Assembly: GCF_001422725.1 (NCBI RefSeq)
Contig: NZ_LMMA01000032.1
Coordinates: forward strand, 124,001 to 188,000
Direction of reading: 5' to 3'
Length of the DNA: 64,000 bases
Source of the DNA: Flavobacterium sp. Leaf82
Lineage (GTDB): Bacteria; Bacteroidota; Bacteroidia; Flavobacteriales; Flavobacteriaceae
Part shown: piece after piece, positions 1-7,793 of the stretch
How the letters are laid out: each line of letters opens with the position of its first letter
How positions within the stretch are numbered: position 1 is the first letter of the stretch
Program-made: the position numbers and the translations under genes
The notes under the pieces: model-generated
Told to the model about the DNA's origin: nothing
Databases searched by the model: none
Seen by the model: only the letters and a program-made list of their open reading frames with translations

Positions 1-581
1 CTTTAACAGCTAAAGATTATATTGCTTCAATCAAATATTTTGAAGAGCTTAAGAAAATAAATTATTCAGGAAAAGGAATGATTTTTTATGCAACAAACAA
101 AAAAACGAAAGAAGAAGAAGCTTTTACTTCTATGAGTGCCAGAGAAATAAGCGTTAGAGAAGGTCTTTATGAAAAACCCAGAAATGTATTTCCGCCTTCT
201 AAAAGAGAAGAAATTTTAACTTCATTAGGATATTCGTATTTAGAAAGAAATGATTTTTGTAATGCAGAGAAATATTATGAAGAAGGATTACAGACCAATC
301 AAAAATGTATGGACTGCTACATCAATCTTGTATATGTAAAAATACAAGAGAAAAAACAGATAGTGGACCAAATGGCAGCATTAGGAAACAGTACCAAAGA
401 AATGCAGGAATATGATAGGCTGGATGCTAAAAAAGATGAAATTATTAAAAGTGCAATTCCTTATCTTCAAAAAGCATTAACCATTGAACCAAAAAATGAC
501 AGTGCTTTAAAATCGCTTCTGGGCATATACAGATCGCTCAATATGACAAATGAATATAATGCGCTAAAAAGCAGCATGTAA
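1..581 (+). CDS. TPR-repeat protein, N-terminus outside window
   Basis: The reading frame is open from the first bases of the window, so the protein starts upstream; the internal ATG at 78 is not a convincing start. The visible ~190 residues contain helical tetratricopeptide-type repeats: one around the GYSYLERNDFCNAEKYYEEG stretch, and a last one near the C-terminus (IPYLQKALTIEPKNDSALK). A small Cys-x2-Cys pair (KCMDC) lies in the first of these. TPR proteins are scaffolds, and no catalytic motif is visible. The gene converges on nth, and a hairpin with T-runs lies between the two. The partner is unknown. Confidence 0.75.
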   Translation, partial: LTAKDYIASIKYFEELKKINYSGKGMIFYATNKKTKEEEAFTSMSAREISVREGLYEKPRNVFPPSKREEILTSLGYSYLERNDFCNAEKYYEEGLQTNQKCMDCYINLVYVKIQEKKQIVDQMAALGNSTKEMQEYDRLDAKKDEIIKSAIPYLQKALTIEPKNDSALKSLLGIYRSLNMTNEYNALKSSM

Positions 582-587
582 TAAAAA

Positions 588-625
588 ACAGAAGCTACTA
601 AATCTTCTTTTTAGTAGCTTCTTCT
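588..625. terminator. Bidirectional hairpin between TPR gene and nth
   Basis: The arms gaagctacta (591-600) and tagtagcttc (612-621) flank a T-rich loop, with A- and T-rich flanks on both sides. It sits between two convergent genes and overlaps the nth stop codon. Confidence 0.6.
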
Positions 626-1254
626 ATTAATGATTTTTTTCCAACAGTTCTGGTAATAATATCTTTCTCCAGACTCCAGCCCCTTGCAGGCGAATATTCA
701 CGACCATACCAAATAATTTGTAAATGCAGATCATTCCATAATTCTCTTGGAAAAAGTCTTTTGGCATCTTTTTCAGTCTGCATCACATTTTTTCCATTCG
801 AAAGATTCCATCTTAACATCAATCTGTGAATATGCGTATCAACCGGAAAAGCCGGAACACCAAAAGCTTGTGACATAACCACGCTTGCCGTTTTATGACC
901 AACAGCCGGCAAAGATTCAAGAGCCTCAAAACTCTGCGGAACCTTTCCGTCATATTTATCAATCAAAATATGCGACAAACCATGAATACCTTTCGATTTC
1001 ATAGGTGATAAACCGCAAGGACGAATAATTTCCTTAATTTCCTCAACCGACATTTTAATCATATCATACGGATTATCAGCCTTTGCAAAAAGAATAGGCG
1101 TAATCTGGTTCACACGCACATCCGTACATTGCGCCGAAAGTAAAACAGCGATTAATAAGGTATAAGGATCTTTATGGTCAAGAGGTACAGGTATAGTAGG
1201 GTAGAGTTCTTTTAACGTATTTATAACAAATTGTACGCGGGCTTCTTTATTCAT
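598..1254 (-). CDS. nth: Endonuclease III-type DNA glycosylase/AP lyase, lacks Fe-S ligands
   Basis: 218 residues, the usual length for endonuclease III, which removes oxidised pyrimidines in base excision repair. The helix-hairpin-helix motif LPAVGHKTA (115-123) supplies the catalytic lysine K121, and FPVDTH supplies the aspartate D139. The C-terminal [4Fe-4S] loop is missing its cysteines: the region after WYGREYSPARGWS has none, and the only cysteines in the protein are C43 and C80. Cluster-less Nth homologues exist, so the enzyme may still be active. The gene is divergent from bcp across about 285 bp of low-complexity DNA. Confidence 0.92.
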   Translation of the reverse strand: MNKEARVQFVINTLKELYPTIPVPLDHKDPYTLLIAVLLSAQCTDVRVNQITPILFAKADNPYDMIKMSVEEIKEIIRPCGLSPMKSKGIHGLSHILIDKYDGKVPQSFEALESLPAVGHKTASVVMSQAFGVPAFPVDTHIHRLMLRWNLSNGKNVMQTEKDAKRLFPRELWNDLHLQIIWYGREYSPARGWSLEKDIITRTVGKKSLIEEATKKKI

Positions 1255-1538
1255 TTCCGTATTTTTATTGATGTAAAAATAGCATAAATTTCATGATGTG
1301 CCTAATCCAGCTTTTCGTTACAACTCCTCATTGTCAAAGTAACATTTTTAAGCATTAACAAGAGCTTCTTCCAGTCGCTTTCTTAATGCAAAAAATGTAA
1401 ACTTTCACAATTCCGGGGTTTTCACTACAATCTGGGGCAAAAAAAATTATAAATTATAAATTATCAATTATGAGTTTTGAATCTATAGTCTTTGCTCTAT
1501 AATCTTTATTCTAAAATCTAAAATCTAAAATAAAAAAT
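1255..1538. other. Intergenic region between nth and bcp, AT-rich low complexity
   Basis: No gene is seen. The left half (about 1300-1440) looks like a decayed relative of the element at 14,975-15,090. The right half is a run of short near-repeated words such as ataaattataaattatc and aaaatctaaaatctaaaat. No clear TAnnTTTG element was found. Confidence 0.5.
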
Positions 1539-1991
1539 ATGACAACATTAAAAGCAGGCGATAAAGCACCAAATTTCTCCGGAACAGATCAGGACGGAAA
1601 AACGCATAAACTGGCAGATTACACCGGAAAAAAATTAGTTGTTTTCTTTTATCCAAAAGCAAGTACACCAGGATGTACAGCTGAAGCTTGTGATTTAAGA
1701 GATAATTTTGAGCGTTTTAAAGCCAATAATTATGAACTTCTGGGAGTAAGTGCCGACAGTCAGAAAGCGCAATTGAAATTTAAAGACAAATACGAATTTC
1801 CTTTCCCGTTATTAGCAGATGAAGACAAATCTGTTATCAATGCATTTGGAGTTTGGGGACCTAAAAAATTCATGGGAAAAGAATACGATGGAATCCACAG
1901 AACAACTTTCGTAATAGACGAAAACGGAATAATAGAGGAGGTAATTTCACAAGTGAAAACCAAAGAACACGCAGCTCAGATTTTGAAATAG
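1539..1991 (+). CDS. bcp: Thiol peroxidase, Bcp/PrxQ-type peroxiredoxin
   Basis: 150 residues with the AhpC/TSA thioredoxin fold. The peroxidatic cysteine lies in STPGCTAEAC and the resolving cysteine five residues later, which is the PrxQ/Bcp arrangement in one helix. The protein reduces hydrogen peroxide and organic hydroperoxides with thioredoxin as donor, in the cytoplasm. The start MTTLKAGDKAPNF is standard for the family. It is likely transcribed alone; downstream lies a repeat-rich spacer. Confidence 0.95.
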   Translation: MTTLKAGDKAPNFSGTDQDGKTHKLADYTGKKLVVFFYPKASTPGCTAEACDLRDNFERFKANNYELLGVSADSQKAQLKFKDKYEFPFPLLADEDKSVINAFGVWGPKKFMGKEYDGIHRTTFVIDENGIIEEVISQVKTKEHAAQILK

Positions 1992-2426
1992 TCTTTTTGT
2001 TTCAGATTTGAGGTTTTTTGTTTCAGGTTTCATGTTTGTTTTGTTTCAAGTTTCAGGTTTCTCCTGCAGAGCGTATTTTGTCATTTCGAAGAATGAGAAA
2101 TCTTCGCAAGAAACTCGACAAAGATTGATAATTTACTTTACAGAGCTATTCGTGAAGATTTCTCCTGCAGAGCGTATTTTGTCATTTCGAAGAATGAGAA
2201 ATCTTCACGAGAAACTCGACAAAGATTGGTAATTTACTTTACGGAGCTACTCGCGAAGATTTCTCATTCTTCGAAATGACAAGATTGAACAATATATAAA
2301 ATACTACTAAAGAAAAACGTAGCACTCTTTGCGGTAAAAATTATACCCAGTTCAGAAATTTGAAACTTGAAACCTGAAACAAACCAAGTCAAAAACAAAA
2401 AGTCCCAATTAAGGGACTTTTTTTTG
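1992..2426. repeat. Composite palindromic repeat region between bcp and the next gene
   Basis: No gene is supported here. Outer inverted arms (gtttcaggtttca-like at 2013-2032 and its complement at 2366-2385) enclose two near-identical units about 101 bp apart, beginning with ctcctgcagagcg at 2061 and 2162. Each unit contains the tttgtcatttcga motif shared with 9,107-9,210 and 29,213-29,319, and the second unit ends in the inverted copy tcgaaatgacaa (near 2271-2282). Confidence 0.8.
2396..2426. terminator. Rho-independent terminator
   Basis: The stem aaaaagtccc / gggactttttt (about 2397-2422) is followed by a T-run and lies between two convergent genes. Its symmetric flanks suggest it works in both directions. 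Confidence 0.7.
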
Positions 2427-3887
2427 TTATGCATTTTGCTCGAGTTCTTTTTGAGGATGATATCCAAAAAGATGATGCTCTTTTATAATTTCTGCAACTC
2501 CGGACGGAAGCATTGGTTCCCAACCTGTTTTTCCCTGACTGATCATTTTCAATACTTCACGAGAGAATACATTTAAGATATCAGGATTGTAATCTACAAT
2601 ATCAACAACTTTTCCGTTGAATTTAAAGAATTTATATAATTCCTTCATTCTAGGATGTACTTTTAGGTTTTCAGAAGTAATAATTTCTCCATTATCACCT
2701 AGCATCGGGTATAAAAATACCTTCATGTCACGGTAGAATAATTTTCCGAAAGCTTCAAGGATTCCACCACTTAAATGACGGTAATATTTCTCATCAAAAA
2801 TGTCAATTAAGTTGTTTACACCCATTGCCAGTCCCATTCTTGCTTTGGTATAATTAGCAAAGTATTCAACCACTTTATAATATTCCTGAAAATTAGAAAT
2901 CATTACAGTTTGACCTAACGAACAAAGTAATTCTGCCCTGTCCATGAAATCACGCTCGTCGATTTCTCCATCAGATCGCAAATTCGAAAGTGTGATTTCA
3001 AAAACGACTAATGTATTGTCTTTTTCAACCTTGTTTTCTTCGAGAAACATCTTAAGGGATTTCTCGTACATATCAAGATTTACATTCGTAACCGGTCGAA
3101 AACTTCCTCTAAAAGCAAGAAGGTTCTTTTTGTATAAAATCGCAGCCGGTAAAACGTTTTTTCCTTCAGGATTAAACATTACCGCATCAGTCATTCCGTT
3201 TTTAACCAATTGTAAACTCATCAATCGATTATCAACATCAGCAAAACGAGGTCCTGAGAAGTTAATAGTGTCAATTTCGAGTTGGTCTTTATCTAAGTGG
3301 TCGTATAAATAACGAAGTAATCGTTTTGGATCGTTGTATTTGTAAAAAGCACCGTAAATTAAATTTACACCTAAAATCCCAAGTGTTTCTTGTTGTAGTC
3401 GGGCATCAGTTTCTTTAAAACGAATGTGCAGTATAATTTCGTTATAAGCTTCATCAGGTTCGATTTGGTATCGAATTCCAACCCAGCCGTGCCCTTTAAA
3501 TTGTTTGGCAAAATCTATTGTTGCGACAGTATTGGCGTAACTAAAGAAAAGTTTTGTAGGGTGTTTCTCTCTGCTTAAACGCTCTTCGATAATCTGCCCT
3601 TCAAGAGTAAGCATTTTTTTTAAACGCTCTTCGGTTACGTAGCGGCCATCCCTTTCAATACCATAAACGGCGTCACTGAAATCTTTGTCGTAGGCAGACA
3701 TTGCTTTTGCAATTGTTCCCGATGAACCTCCGGATCTGAAAAAATGCCTAACCGTCTCTTGTCCAGCACCAATTTCAGCAAATGTTCCGTAAATATTCTC
3801 GTTTAAATTAATGCGTAACGCTTTGTCTTTTATGGAAGGAATCTGTTCGATGACCTTGTCACCTTTGAGTTTTATTTCTGTACCCAT
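2427..3887 (-). CDS. Large conserved Bacteroidota protein of unknown function
   Basis: 486 residues with no signal peptide or membrane segment. It starts MGTEIKLKGDKVIEQIPSI and carries a glycine/serine-rich FFRSGGSSGTIAKAMSAYD stretch near residues 49-68. I recall homologues in flavobacterial genomes carrying inconsistent automatic names (TonB receptor, nucleotide adenylyltransferase). Neither is supported, because no barrel, TonB box or HxGH nucleotidyltransferase motif is visible. The family is probably cytoplasmic, and I do not assign a role. A -7 element TAACTTTG on this strand lies 23 bp before the start, back to back with the promoter of the next gene. Confidence 0.8.
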   Translation of the reverse strand: MGTEIKLKGDKVIEQIPSIKDKALRINLNENIYGTFAEIGAGQETVRHFFRSGGSSGTIAKAMSAYDKDFSDAVYGIERDGRYVTEERLKKMLTLEGQIIEERLSREKHPTKLFFSYANTVATIDFAKQFKGHGWVGIRYQIEPDEAYNEIILHIRFKETDARLQQETLGILGVNLIYGAFYKYNDPKRLLRYLYDHLDKDQLEIDTINFSGPRFADVDNRLMSLQLVKNGMTDAVMFNPEGKNVLPAAILYKKNLLAFRGSFRPVTNVNLDMYEKSLKMFLEENKVEKDNTLVVFEITLSNLRSDGEIDERDFMDRAELLCSLGQTVMISNFQEYYKVVEYFANYTKARMGLAMGVNNLIDIFDEKYYRHLSGGILEAFGKLFYRDMKVFLYPMLGDNGEIITSENLKVHPRMKELYKFFKFNGKVVDIVDYNPDILNVFSREVLKMISQGKTGWEPMLPSGVAEIIKEHHLFGYHPQKELEQNA

Positions 3888-3909
3888 TTTATTTTAAATA
3901 GATTTGTTA

Positions 3910-3917
3910 CAAAGTTA
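3910..3917 (-). promoter_or_regulatory. -7 promoter element for the 486-residue gene
   Basis: caaagtta on the plus strand reads TAACTTTG on the minus strand, matching the Bacteroidota TAnnTTTG consensus, and gives a short leader to the ATG at 3887. No clear -33 TTTG is seen at the usual distance. Confidence 0.45.
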
Positions 3918-3951
3918 GCAAATTAGGCTTCTAATGAAAGAGAAATAATCC

Positions 3952-3959
3952 TATTTTTG
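3952..3959 (+). promoter_or_regulatory. -7 promoter element for the MBL hydrolase gene
   Basis: TATTTTTG matches TAnnTTTG about 19 bp before the TTG start, and is divergent from the element at 3910-3917. The -33 element is not obvious. Confidence 0.45.
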
Positions 3960-3977
3960 TAAAAAAATTAAGTTCAA

Positions 3978-4742
3978 TTGAAGGTCTATTTTTTAGGTAC
4001 TGGTACTTCTCAAGGCATTCCGATAATCGGAGTCGATCATCCCGTTTGTAAAAGCACTGATGCTAAGGACAAAAGGCTTCGCGTATCCATCTGGATTACC
4101 TGGGGCGAACATTCTTACGTTATCGATTGCGGTCCTGATTTCAGGCAGCAAATGCTTTCCTGTGGCTGCAACCATCTCGATGCCATTTTATTTACACACG
4201 AACATGCAGATCATACTGCCGGTTTAGATGACATTCGCCCGTTTAATTTCAGACAAGGCGAAATACCCGTTTACGCACACCAACGAGTAATCGATAATCT
4301 AAAACGTCGTTTTGAGTATGTTTTCGAAACCGTAAACAAATATCCCGGGGCGCCAAGCGTTAAAACAATCGAAGTTGTCAATAATAAACCTTTTGCTATT
4401 GGAGATAAAACGGCAATTCCGATAAATGTCATGCATGGCGATTTGCAGGTTTTTGGTTATCGTATAGATGACTTTGCTTACCTAACCGATGTTAAGACTA
4501 TCGATGAAGTTGAGACAGAAAAACTAAAAAATCTTAAGGTTTTAGTTGTAAATGCTTTGCGTGTAGAACCACACGATACACACTTTAATTTACAGGAAGC
4601 ACTGGATTTCATTGATTTGGTAAAGCCAGAAGTTGCTTATTTAACACATATCAGCCACGTTCTGGGCTTTCATGAAGAAGTACAAAAACAATTGCCGGCG
4701 AATGTTTTCCTGGCTTACGATAACTTAGAAATTACAATTTAA
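3978..4742 (+). CDS. MBL-fold metallohydrolase, PhnP-like
   Basis: 254 residues. The start is TTG, because the first beta strand KVYFLGTGTSQG begins immediately after it and no upstream ATG is available. The metal-binding motif HEHADH (H74, H76, D78, H79) is intact, with further ligands in VMHGDL and the C-terminal LTHISH. The closest known group by motif is the PhnP/RNase Z-like branch (GTGTSQGIPIIG start, two-metal site), whose characterised members are phosphodiesterases. The true substrate is not deducible. A small membrane protein gene follows 12 bp downstream, probably in the same transcript. Confidence 0.85.
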   Translation: MKVYFLGTGTSQGIPIIGVDHPVCKSTDAKDKRLRVSIWITWGEHSYVIDCGPDFRQQMLSCGCNHLDAILFTHEHADHTAGLDDIRPFNFRQGEIPVYAHQRVIDNLKRRFEYVFETVNKYPGAPSVKTIEVVNNKPFAIGDKTAIPINVMHGDLQVFGYRIDDFAYLTDVKTIDEVETEKLKNLKVLVVNALRVEPHDTHFNLQEALDFIDLVKPEVAYLTHISHVLGFHEEVQKQLPANVFLAYDNLEITI

Positions 4743-4754
4743 TTATACCACAAA

Positions 4755-5258
4755 ATGAAAAAATCCTTAATGCTTTATCTTTTTATCCTTGCAATATTAA
4801 TGAATGTTTTTACTTATATGTTTTACAGCAGAGAAGTAAAATTTGGGCAAGAAAGATATGATAAAACAACTAAGAAGCTAAGAGACAGTATTAATACAGT
4901 AACTACAAAACTAACAGAAGCTGATTATTTCTCTTTAGAACATAATGAGAATGCGCAAAACTATTTTGATAATAGTGCAAGCGGAGGAAAAGTAATTTTA
5001 TATGAAAAACTGATTCCTGTTGTAACTGAGAAATTATTAGATTTCAATGCAAATCCAAGTGGCAATCCTTATACGGGACAAGATAAAATAGGTCCAAATA
5101 AATTTATAATCAATAAAGCTAAAATTTTAAACCACAGATGGATCATAGCAGATTATAGTAATGGAGAATTATGGGGAGAAGTCTTGTTAAAATACTTTGT
5201 TGCTGATGATGAAAGTATTACTTTTGAAGTAATTCAAACTTGGTTGTATCAAAAATAA
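4755..5258 (+). CDS. Small single-pass membrane protein, unknown
   Basis: 167 residues. The N-terminal hydrophobic helix (residues 4-22) without a lipobox is either a membrane anchor or an uncleaved signal. A charged helical segment follows, then a compact domain with a DYSNGELWGEVLLKYFV strand pattern. No catalytic motif is recognised. It follows the MBL gene with a 12-bp gap, suggesting co-transcription. Confidence 0.65.
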   Translation: MKKSLMLYLFILAILMNVFTYMFYSREVKFGQERYDKTTKKLRDSINTVTTKLTEADYFSLEHNENAQNYFDNSASGGKVILYEKLIPVVTEKLLDFNANPSGNPYTGQDKIGPNKFIINKAKILNHRWIIADYSNGELWGEVLLKYFVADDESITFEVIQTWLYQK

Positions 5259-5301
5259 GGAAGTATAATCCTATTTTTTACAATCTAAATTAATAGGATT
5301 T

Positions 5302-5733
5302 ATGAAAAAGATATTTTTACTTTCGCTCATTATTGGTGCTTCATTTTCTTGCGCTAAAAAAGTTTCAGAAGAAAACAAAACTCCAAAACAACAAGAATCA
5401 AAACCAGCAGTTATGGTAGGAGCAGATTCCGATGCTCATGGCTGCAAAGCTTCTGCAGGTTATACCTGGTCCAGCCTTAAAAAAGAATGTGTTCGTCTTT
5501 TTGAAGCCGGTACAAAATTATCACATGCCGAAGACGGAAAAACATATTCGACAGTAGCATATGTAATTTTTGACGGAAATAAAGCCGAGCTTTTTCTGGA
5601 TACTCAAAAAGAGCCCATTCTTTTAGAAAGAAAATCTGAAGGGGATTCCTGGACAAAAGGTGATTATCAATTGATTCCCTGGAAAGGTTATGTTCTAAAA
5701 AAGAATGGTAAAATTATTTATACAGGACAATAG
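5302..5733 (+). CDS. Small lipoprotein, unknown
   Basis: 143 residues with an N-terminal signal MKKIFLLSLIIGASFSC, in which the cysteine after the hydrophobic stretch is the likely lipidated residue; a C-K-S/A-rich charged linker follows. The mature part has two further cysteines (HGCKASAGYTW and KECVRLF), which could form a disulfide. Flavobacterial lipoproteins of this kind sit in the cell envelope. It ends 15 bp before a terminator hairpin. Function unknown. Confidence 0.65.
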   Translation: MKKIFLLSLIIGASFSCAKKVSEENKTPKQQESKPAVMVGADSDAHGCKASAGYTWSSLKKECVRLFEAGTKLSHAEDGKTYSTVAYVIFDGNKAELFLDTQKEPILLERKSEGDSWTKGDYQLIPWKGYVLKKNGKIIYTGQ

Positions 5734-5747
5734 AGAGTACAGTATTC

Positions 5748-5781
5748 AGTCGCAGTTTTCATTTGAAGCTGCGACTTTTTA
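5748..5781. terminator. Hairpin terminator between convergent genes
   Basis: The arms agtcgcag (5748-5755) and ctgcgact (5769-5776) are followed by a T-run, between the lipoprotein gene and the convergent gene ending at 5782. The stem word gtcgcag recurs in spacers at about 6549 and 7230. Confidence 0.7.
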
Positions 5782-6384
5782 TTATACCTTAAAAAAATCC
5801 TTAATCATTTTTGAACTTTCTTCAGGATTTCTTAATGAAACTGGTTCGCCATTCTCATCTATTGTAAAATGTCCTTTAAAAGCATCAGGCATTGCATTAT
5901 ATTGTGCATTTACCTGATTTAGAGTTTCCTTGAAACAATCGTAATTGTATTTTTCAACTAAATAGGGTAAAGAGTTTTGTCCTCTTAAAAGTTCATATTC
6001 CTGATAATTATAAGGAGTCGTTTCTTGTCTCTTAAGTAATGTAAGATTGAATTTCTGCAATAGTTTTTCTATTTCTTTTTCACTAACAAACAGAGAAAGT
6101 CCTCGAAGCGGATAAATTTTCATATCCAGATAACGCTCTTTTTTATACGCATTTTCAAAGAAAACTTTTAATTCCGGAAAATCAAAATCGTATAAAAGTC
6201 TTAATATTTTATTTCGAATATCAAGTTGCTTTGTAGCAGAATAAATCCTTGTTAAGTGAATAAAATTATCCTTATCAATATATTTCTTATCTAATGAAAA
6301 TAATGCGTTTCTAAAGTCTTTATTACTATCCTTGATTTCTTCGTCAGTTAGTATGTCTGGAAATTTACTCACTTTTTTTTGCAA
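5782..6384 (-). CDS. Unknown 200-residue cytoplasmic protein, possibly frameshifted partner of the upstream short frame
   Basis: Begins at a TTG (6384) or a GTG four codons in. Both are weak starts, and both lie inside or next to an A8 run shared with the 46-residue frame upstream. The sequence is helical and charged, with repeated hydrophobic pairs (FHLTRIY-, ILRLLYDFDFPEL-type), reminiscent of HEAT/immunity-like alpha folds, but no family is recognised. It overlaps the short upstream frame by 20 bp. A single-base slip in the A8 run would join the two into one ~240-residue protein. Confidence 0.6.
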   Translation of the reverse strand: MQKKVSKFPDILTDEEIKDSNKDFRNALFSLDKKYIDKDNFIHLTRIYSATKQLDIRNKILRLLYDFDFPELKVFFENAYKKERYLDMKIYPLRGLSLFVSEKEIEKLLQKFNLTLLKRQETTPYNYQEYELLRGQNSLPYLVEKYNYDCFKETLNQVNAQYNAMPDAFKGHFTIDENGEPVSLRNPEESSKMIKDFFKV

Positions 6385-6505
6385 TTAATAAATCATTCAG
6401 GTTTAATAATTCTAATTGTAATTCAGATTCAAATTTATCTCTATTTGGAGTTCCAATTTTTCCAATTACTTCATCTGTTACTTGATCTAATGTATATGTT
6501 TTCAT
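6365..6505 (-). CDS. 46-residue protein resembling the N-terminus of XRE/HigA-type antitoxins
   Basis: ATG at 6505, stop at 6365. The product begins MKTYTLDQVTDEVIGKIGT and continues with a DKFESELQLELL stretch. From memory this matches the leader region of Bacteroidota antitoxins of the HigA/XRE type, which is followed there by a helix-turn-helix. Here the helix-turn-helix is absent. Either this is a truncated antitoxin relic, or the frame is meant to continue into the 200-residue gene through the A8 run at the overlap. Confidence 0.5.
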   Translation of the reverse strand: MKTYTLDQVTDEVIGKIGTPNRDKFESELQLELLNLNDLLIAKKSE

Positions 6506-6571
6506 TTATTTGAAATTAAATAAGAAAGAATTTTCTAAAAAGAACTGACAACTGCGACTGAAAACTGAATA

Positions 6572-7216
6572 CTACCCAACCAGCCAATTCTTAAAATCAA
6601 AGAAATTTTGTGGAGCAACGCCATGACCAACAGGATATTCTTTATACGTAACCGGAATATTTAGTTTTTCGAGAATCGCAGGAGTTTTTCTTGCCCAATC
6701 AATTGGGATTACCTGATCTACAGTTCCGTGAGAAGCAAATATTTTTAAGTTTTGAAAGTCATTTTTCTCATAGCCTTCTTTGATGATTTCTTCGTTGAAA
6801 TAACCGCTCATGGCAACAACTCTCTGAATTTTTTCAGGATAAGAAAGTGCTACCGAATAACTTAAAATAGAACCCTGGCTAAAACCAATCAAAGTCACAT
6901 TGTTTGCGTCAATAGGATAATTAGCCACCAATTCATCTACAAAAGTTGCAATTAAATCGCGAGAAGTTTTGGCTTGTTCATTATCAGAAAATTTATTTTG
7001 GTCTGCATCAAAATTTATCGCATACCAGGCGTAAGCACCATATTGCAAATCGTAAGGCGCACGAGCAGAAATAATGTAATAATTATCAGGAAGTTCAGTA
7101 GCAAACGAAAACAAATCGGCTTCGTTACTGCCATATCCGTGTAATAAAAGCAGAACAGGATTTTTATCTAATTTAACTTTTGGTTCTTTTATTTTGTATT
7201 CTAGAGATAGATTCAT
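6572..7216 (-). CDS. Alpha/beta-hydrolase, phospholipase/carboxylesterase family
   Basis: 214 residues, the typical length of bacterial Abhydrolase_2 carboxylesterases. The oxyanion loop is LLLLHGYGSNEADL, the nucleophile elbow is GFSQG, the acid is in SHGTVDQVIP and the catalytic histidine is in PVGHGVAP. Cytoplasmic, with no signal peptide. Family members cleave short-chain carboxylic or lysophospholipid esters. Flanking spacers contain inverted short words such as cagtcgcagtctcag. Confidence 0.88.
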   Translation of the reverse strand: MNLSLEYKIKEPKVKLDKNPVLLLLHGYGSNEADLFSFATELPDNYYIISARAPYDLQYGAYAWYAINFDADQNKFSDNEQAKTSRDLIATFVDELVANYPIDANNVTLIGFSQGSILSYSVALSYPEKIQRVVAMSGYFNEEIIKEGYEKNDFQNLKIFASHGTVDQVIPIDWARKTPAILEKLNIPVTYKEYPVGHGVAPQNFFDFKNWLVG

Positions 7217-7461
7217 TTTTTTAGTTTTCAGTCGCAGTCTCAGTTTTCAGCTGAATTACGAGTTTGTTATGTTTTACGCTTTGAGCTTTAATTAAGATGA
7301 TAAAAAATCTGTTTTTATCCGCGTCTTTGCTTGCAAATCTGCGTCATCCGTGTTCGAAATTTATACGCTGATAAAACAGATTCGCTATAGCGAAAACGCT
7401 GATTTTAACGGATTTTTTTTTTTTTTTTTTGGAATTTGATATTTAAATTTTGGAATTTAAT
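7217..7461. repeat. Repeat-rich spacer with T18 homopolymer
   Basis: No gene is seen. The words atccgcgtctttgc, aatctgcgtcatccgtg and aacggatttt also occur, in changed order, near 29,345-29,405. A run of 18 T lies at 7413-7430, immediately after ttaacgga. Confidence 0.6.
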
Positions 7462-7788
7462 TTATCCTATTGATTTAAACCATTTTTGAAATAAATTTCC
7501 AACTAAAGGAATTGGTCTTGTTTGACCTTGAATAGCGCTAAAAATTCCATAAGTCCATAAGATAGAAATACAAATCCACATTGGGAACGTGATCATAAAA
7601 CTGTCGAAATTGCTGATAATCGCTCCGAAAGAAATAAAAGCAAGCGATAATCCTAAAGCCTGACGAATATGAAATGAAGCAAAACTATTTTTATTTTCAG
7701 AGTTCATAGACATCGCGATCAAAACACCAATAATTAAAATATAACTGGTTATAGCAATTGATTTTCCCTCTTCGATTGAATTATTCAT
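7462..7788 (-). CDS. Tic20/DUF4870-like small membrane protein
   Basis: 108 residues with about three to four transmembrane helices, and the typical motif SFASFHIRQALGLSL between the first two, as in DUF4870/Tic20-like proteins. Integral inner-membrane protein of unknown function. It lies 5 bp downstream of the dihydroorotase-like gene on the same strand, so is very likely co-transcribed with it. Confidence 0.75.
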   Translation of the reverse strand: MNNSIEEGKSIAITSYILIIGVLIAMSMNSENKNSFASFHIRQALGLSLAFISFGAIISNFDSFMITFPMWICISILWTYGIFSAIQGQTRPIPLVGNLFQKWFKSIG

Positions 7789-7793
7789 TTTAA

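Noticed and set aside
2008..2232. 74-codon plus-strand frame over the repeat units
   Set aside because: It translates the palindromic repeat DNA itself and has no ribosome site or homologue pattern.
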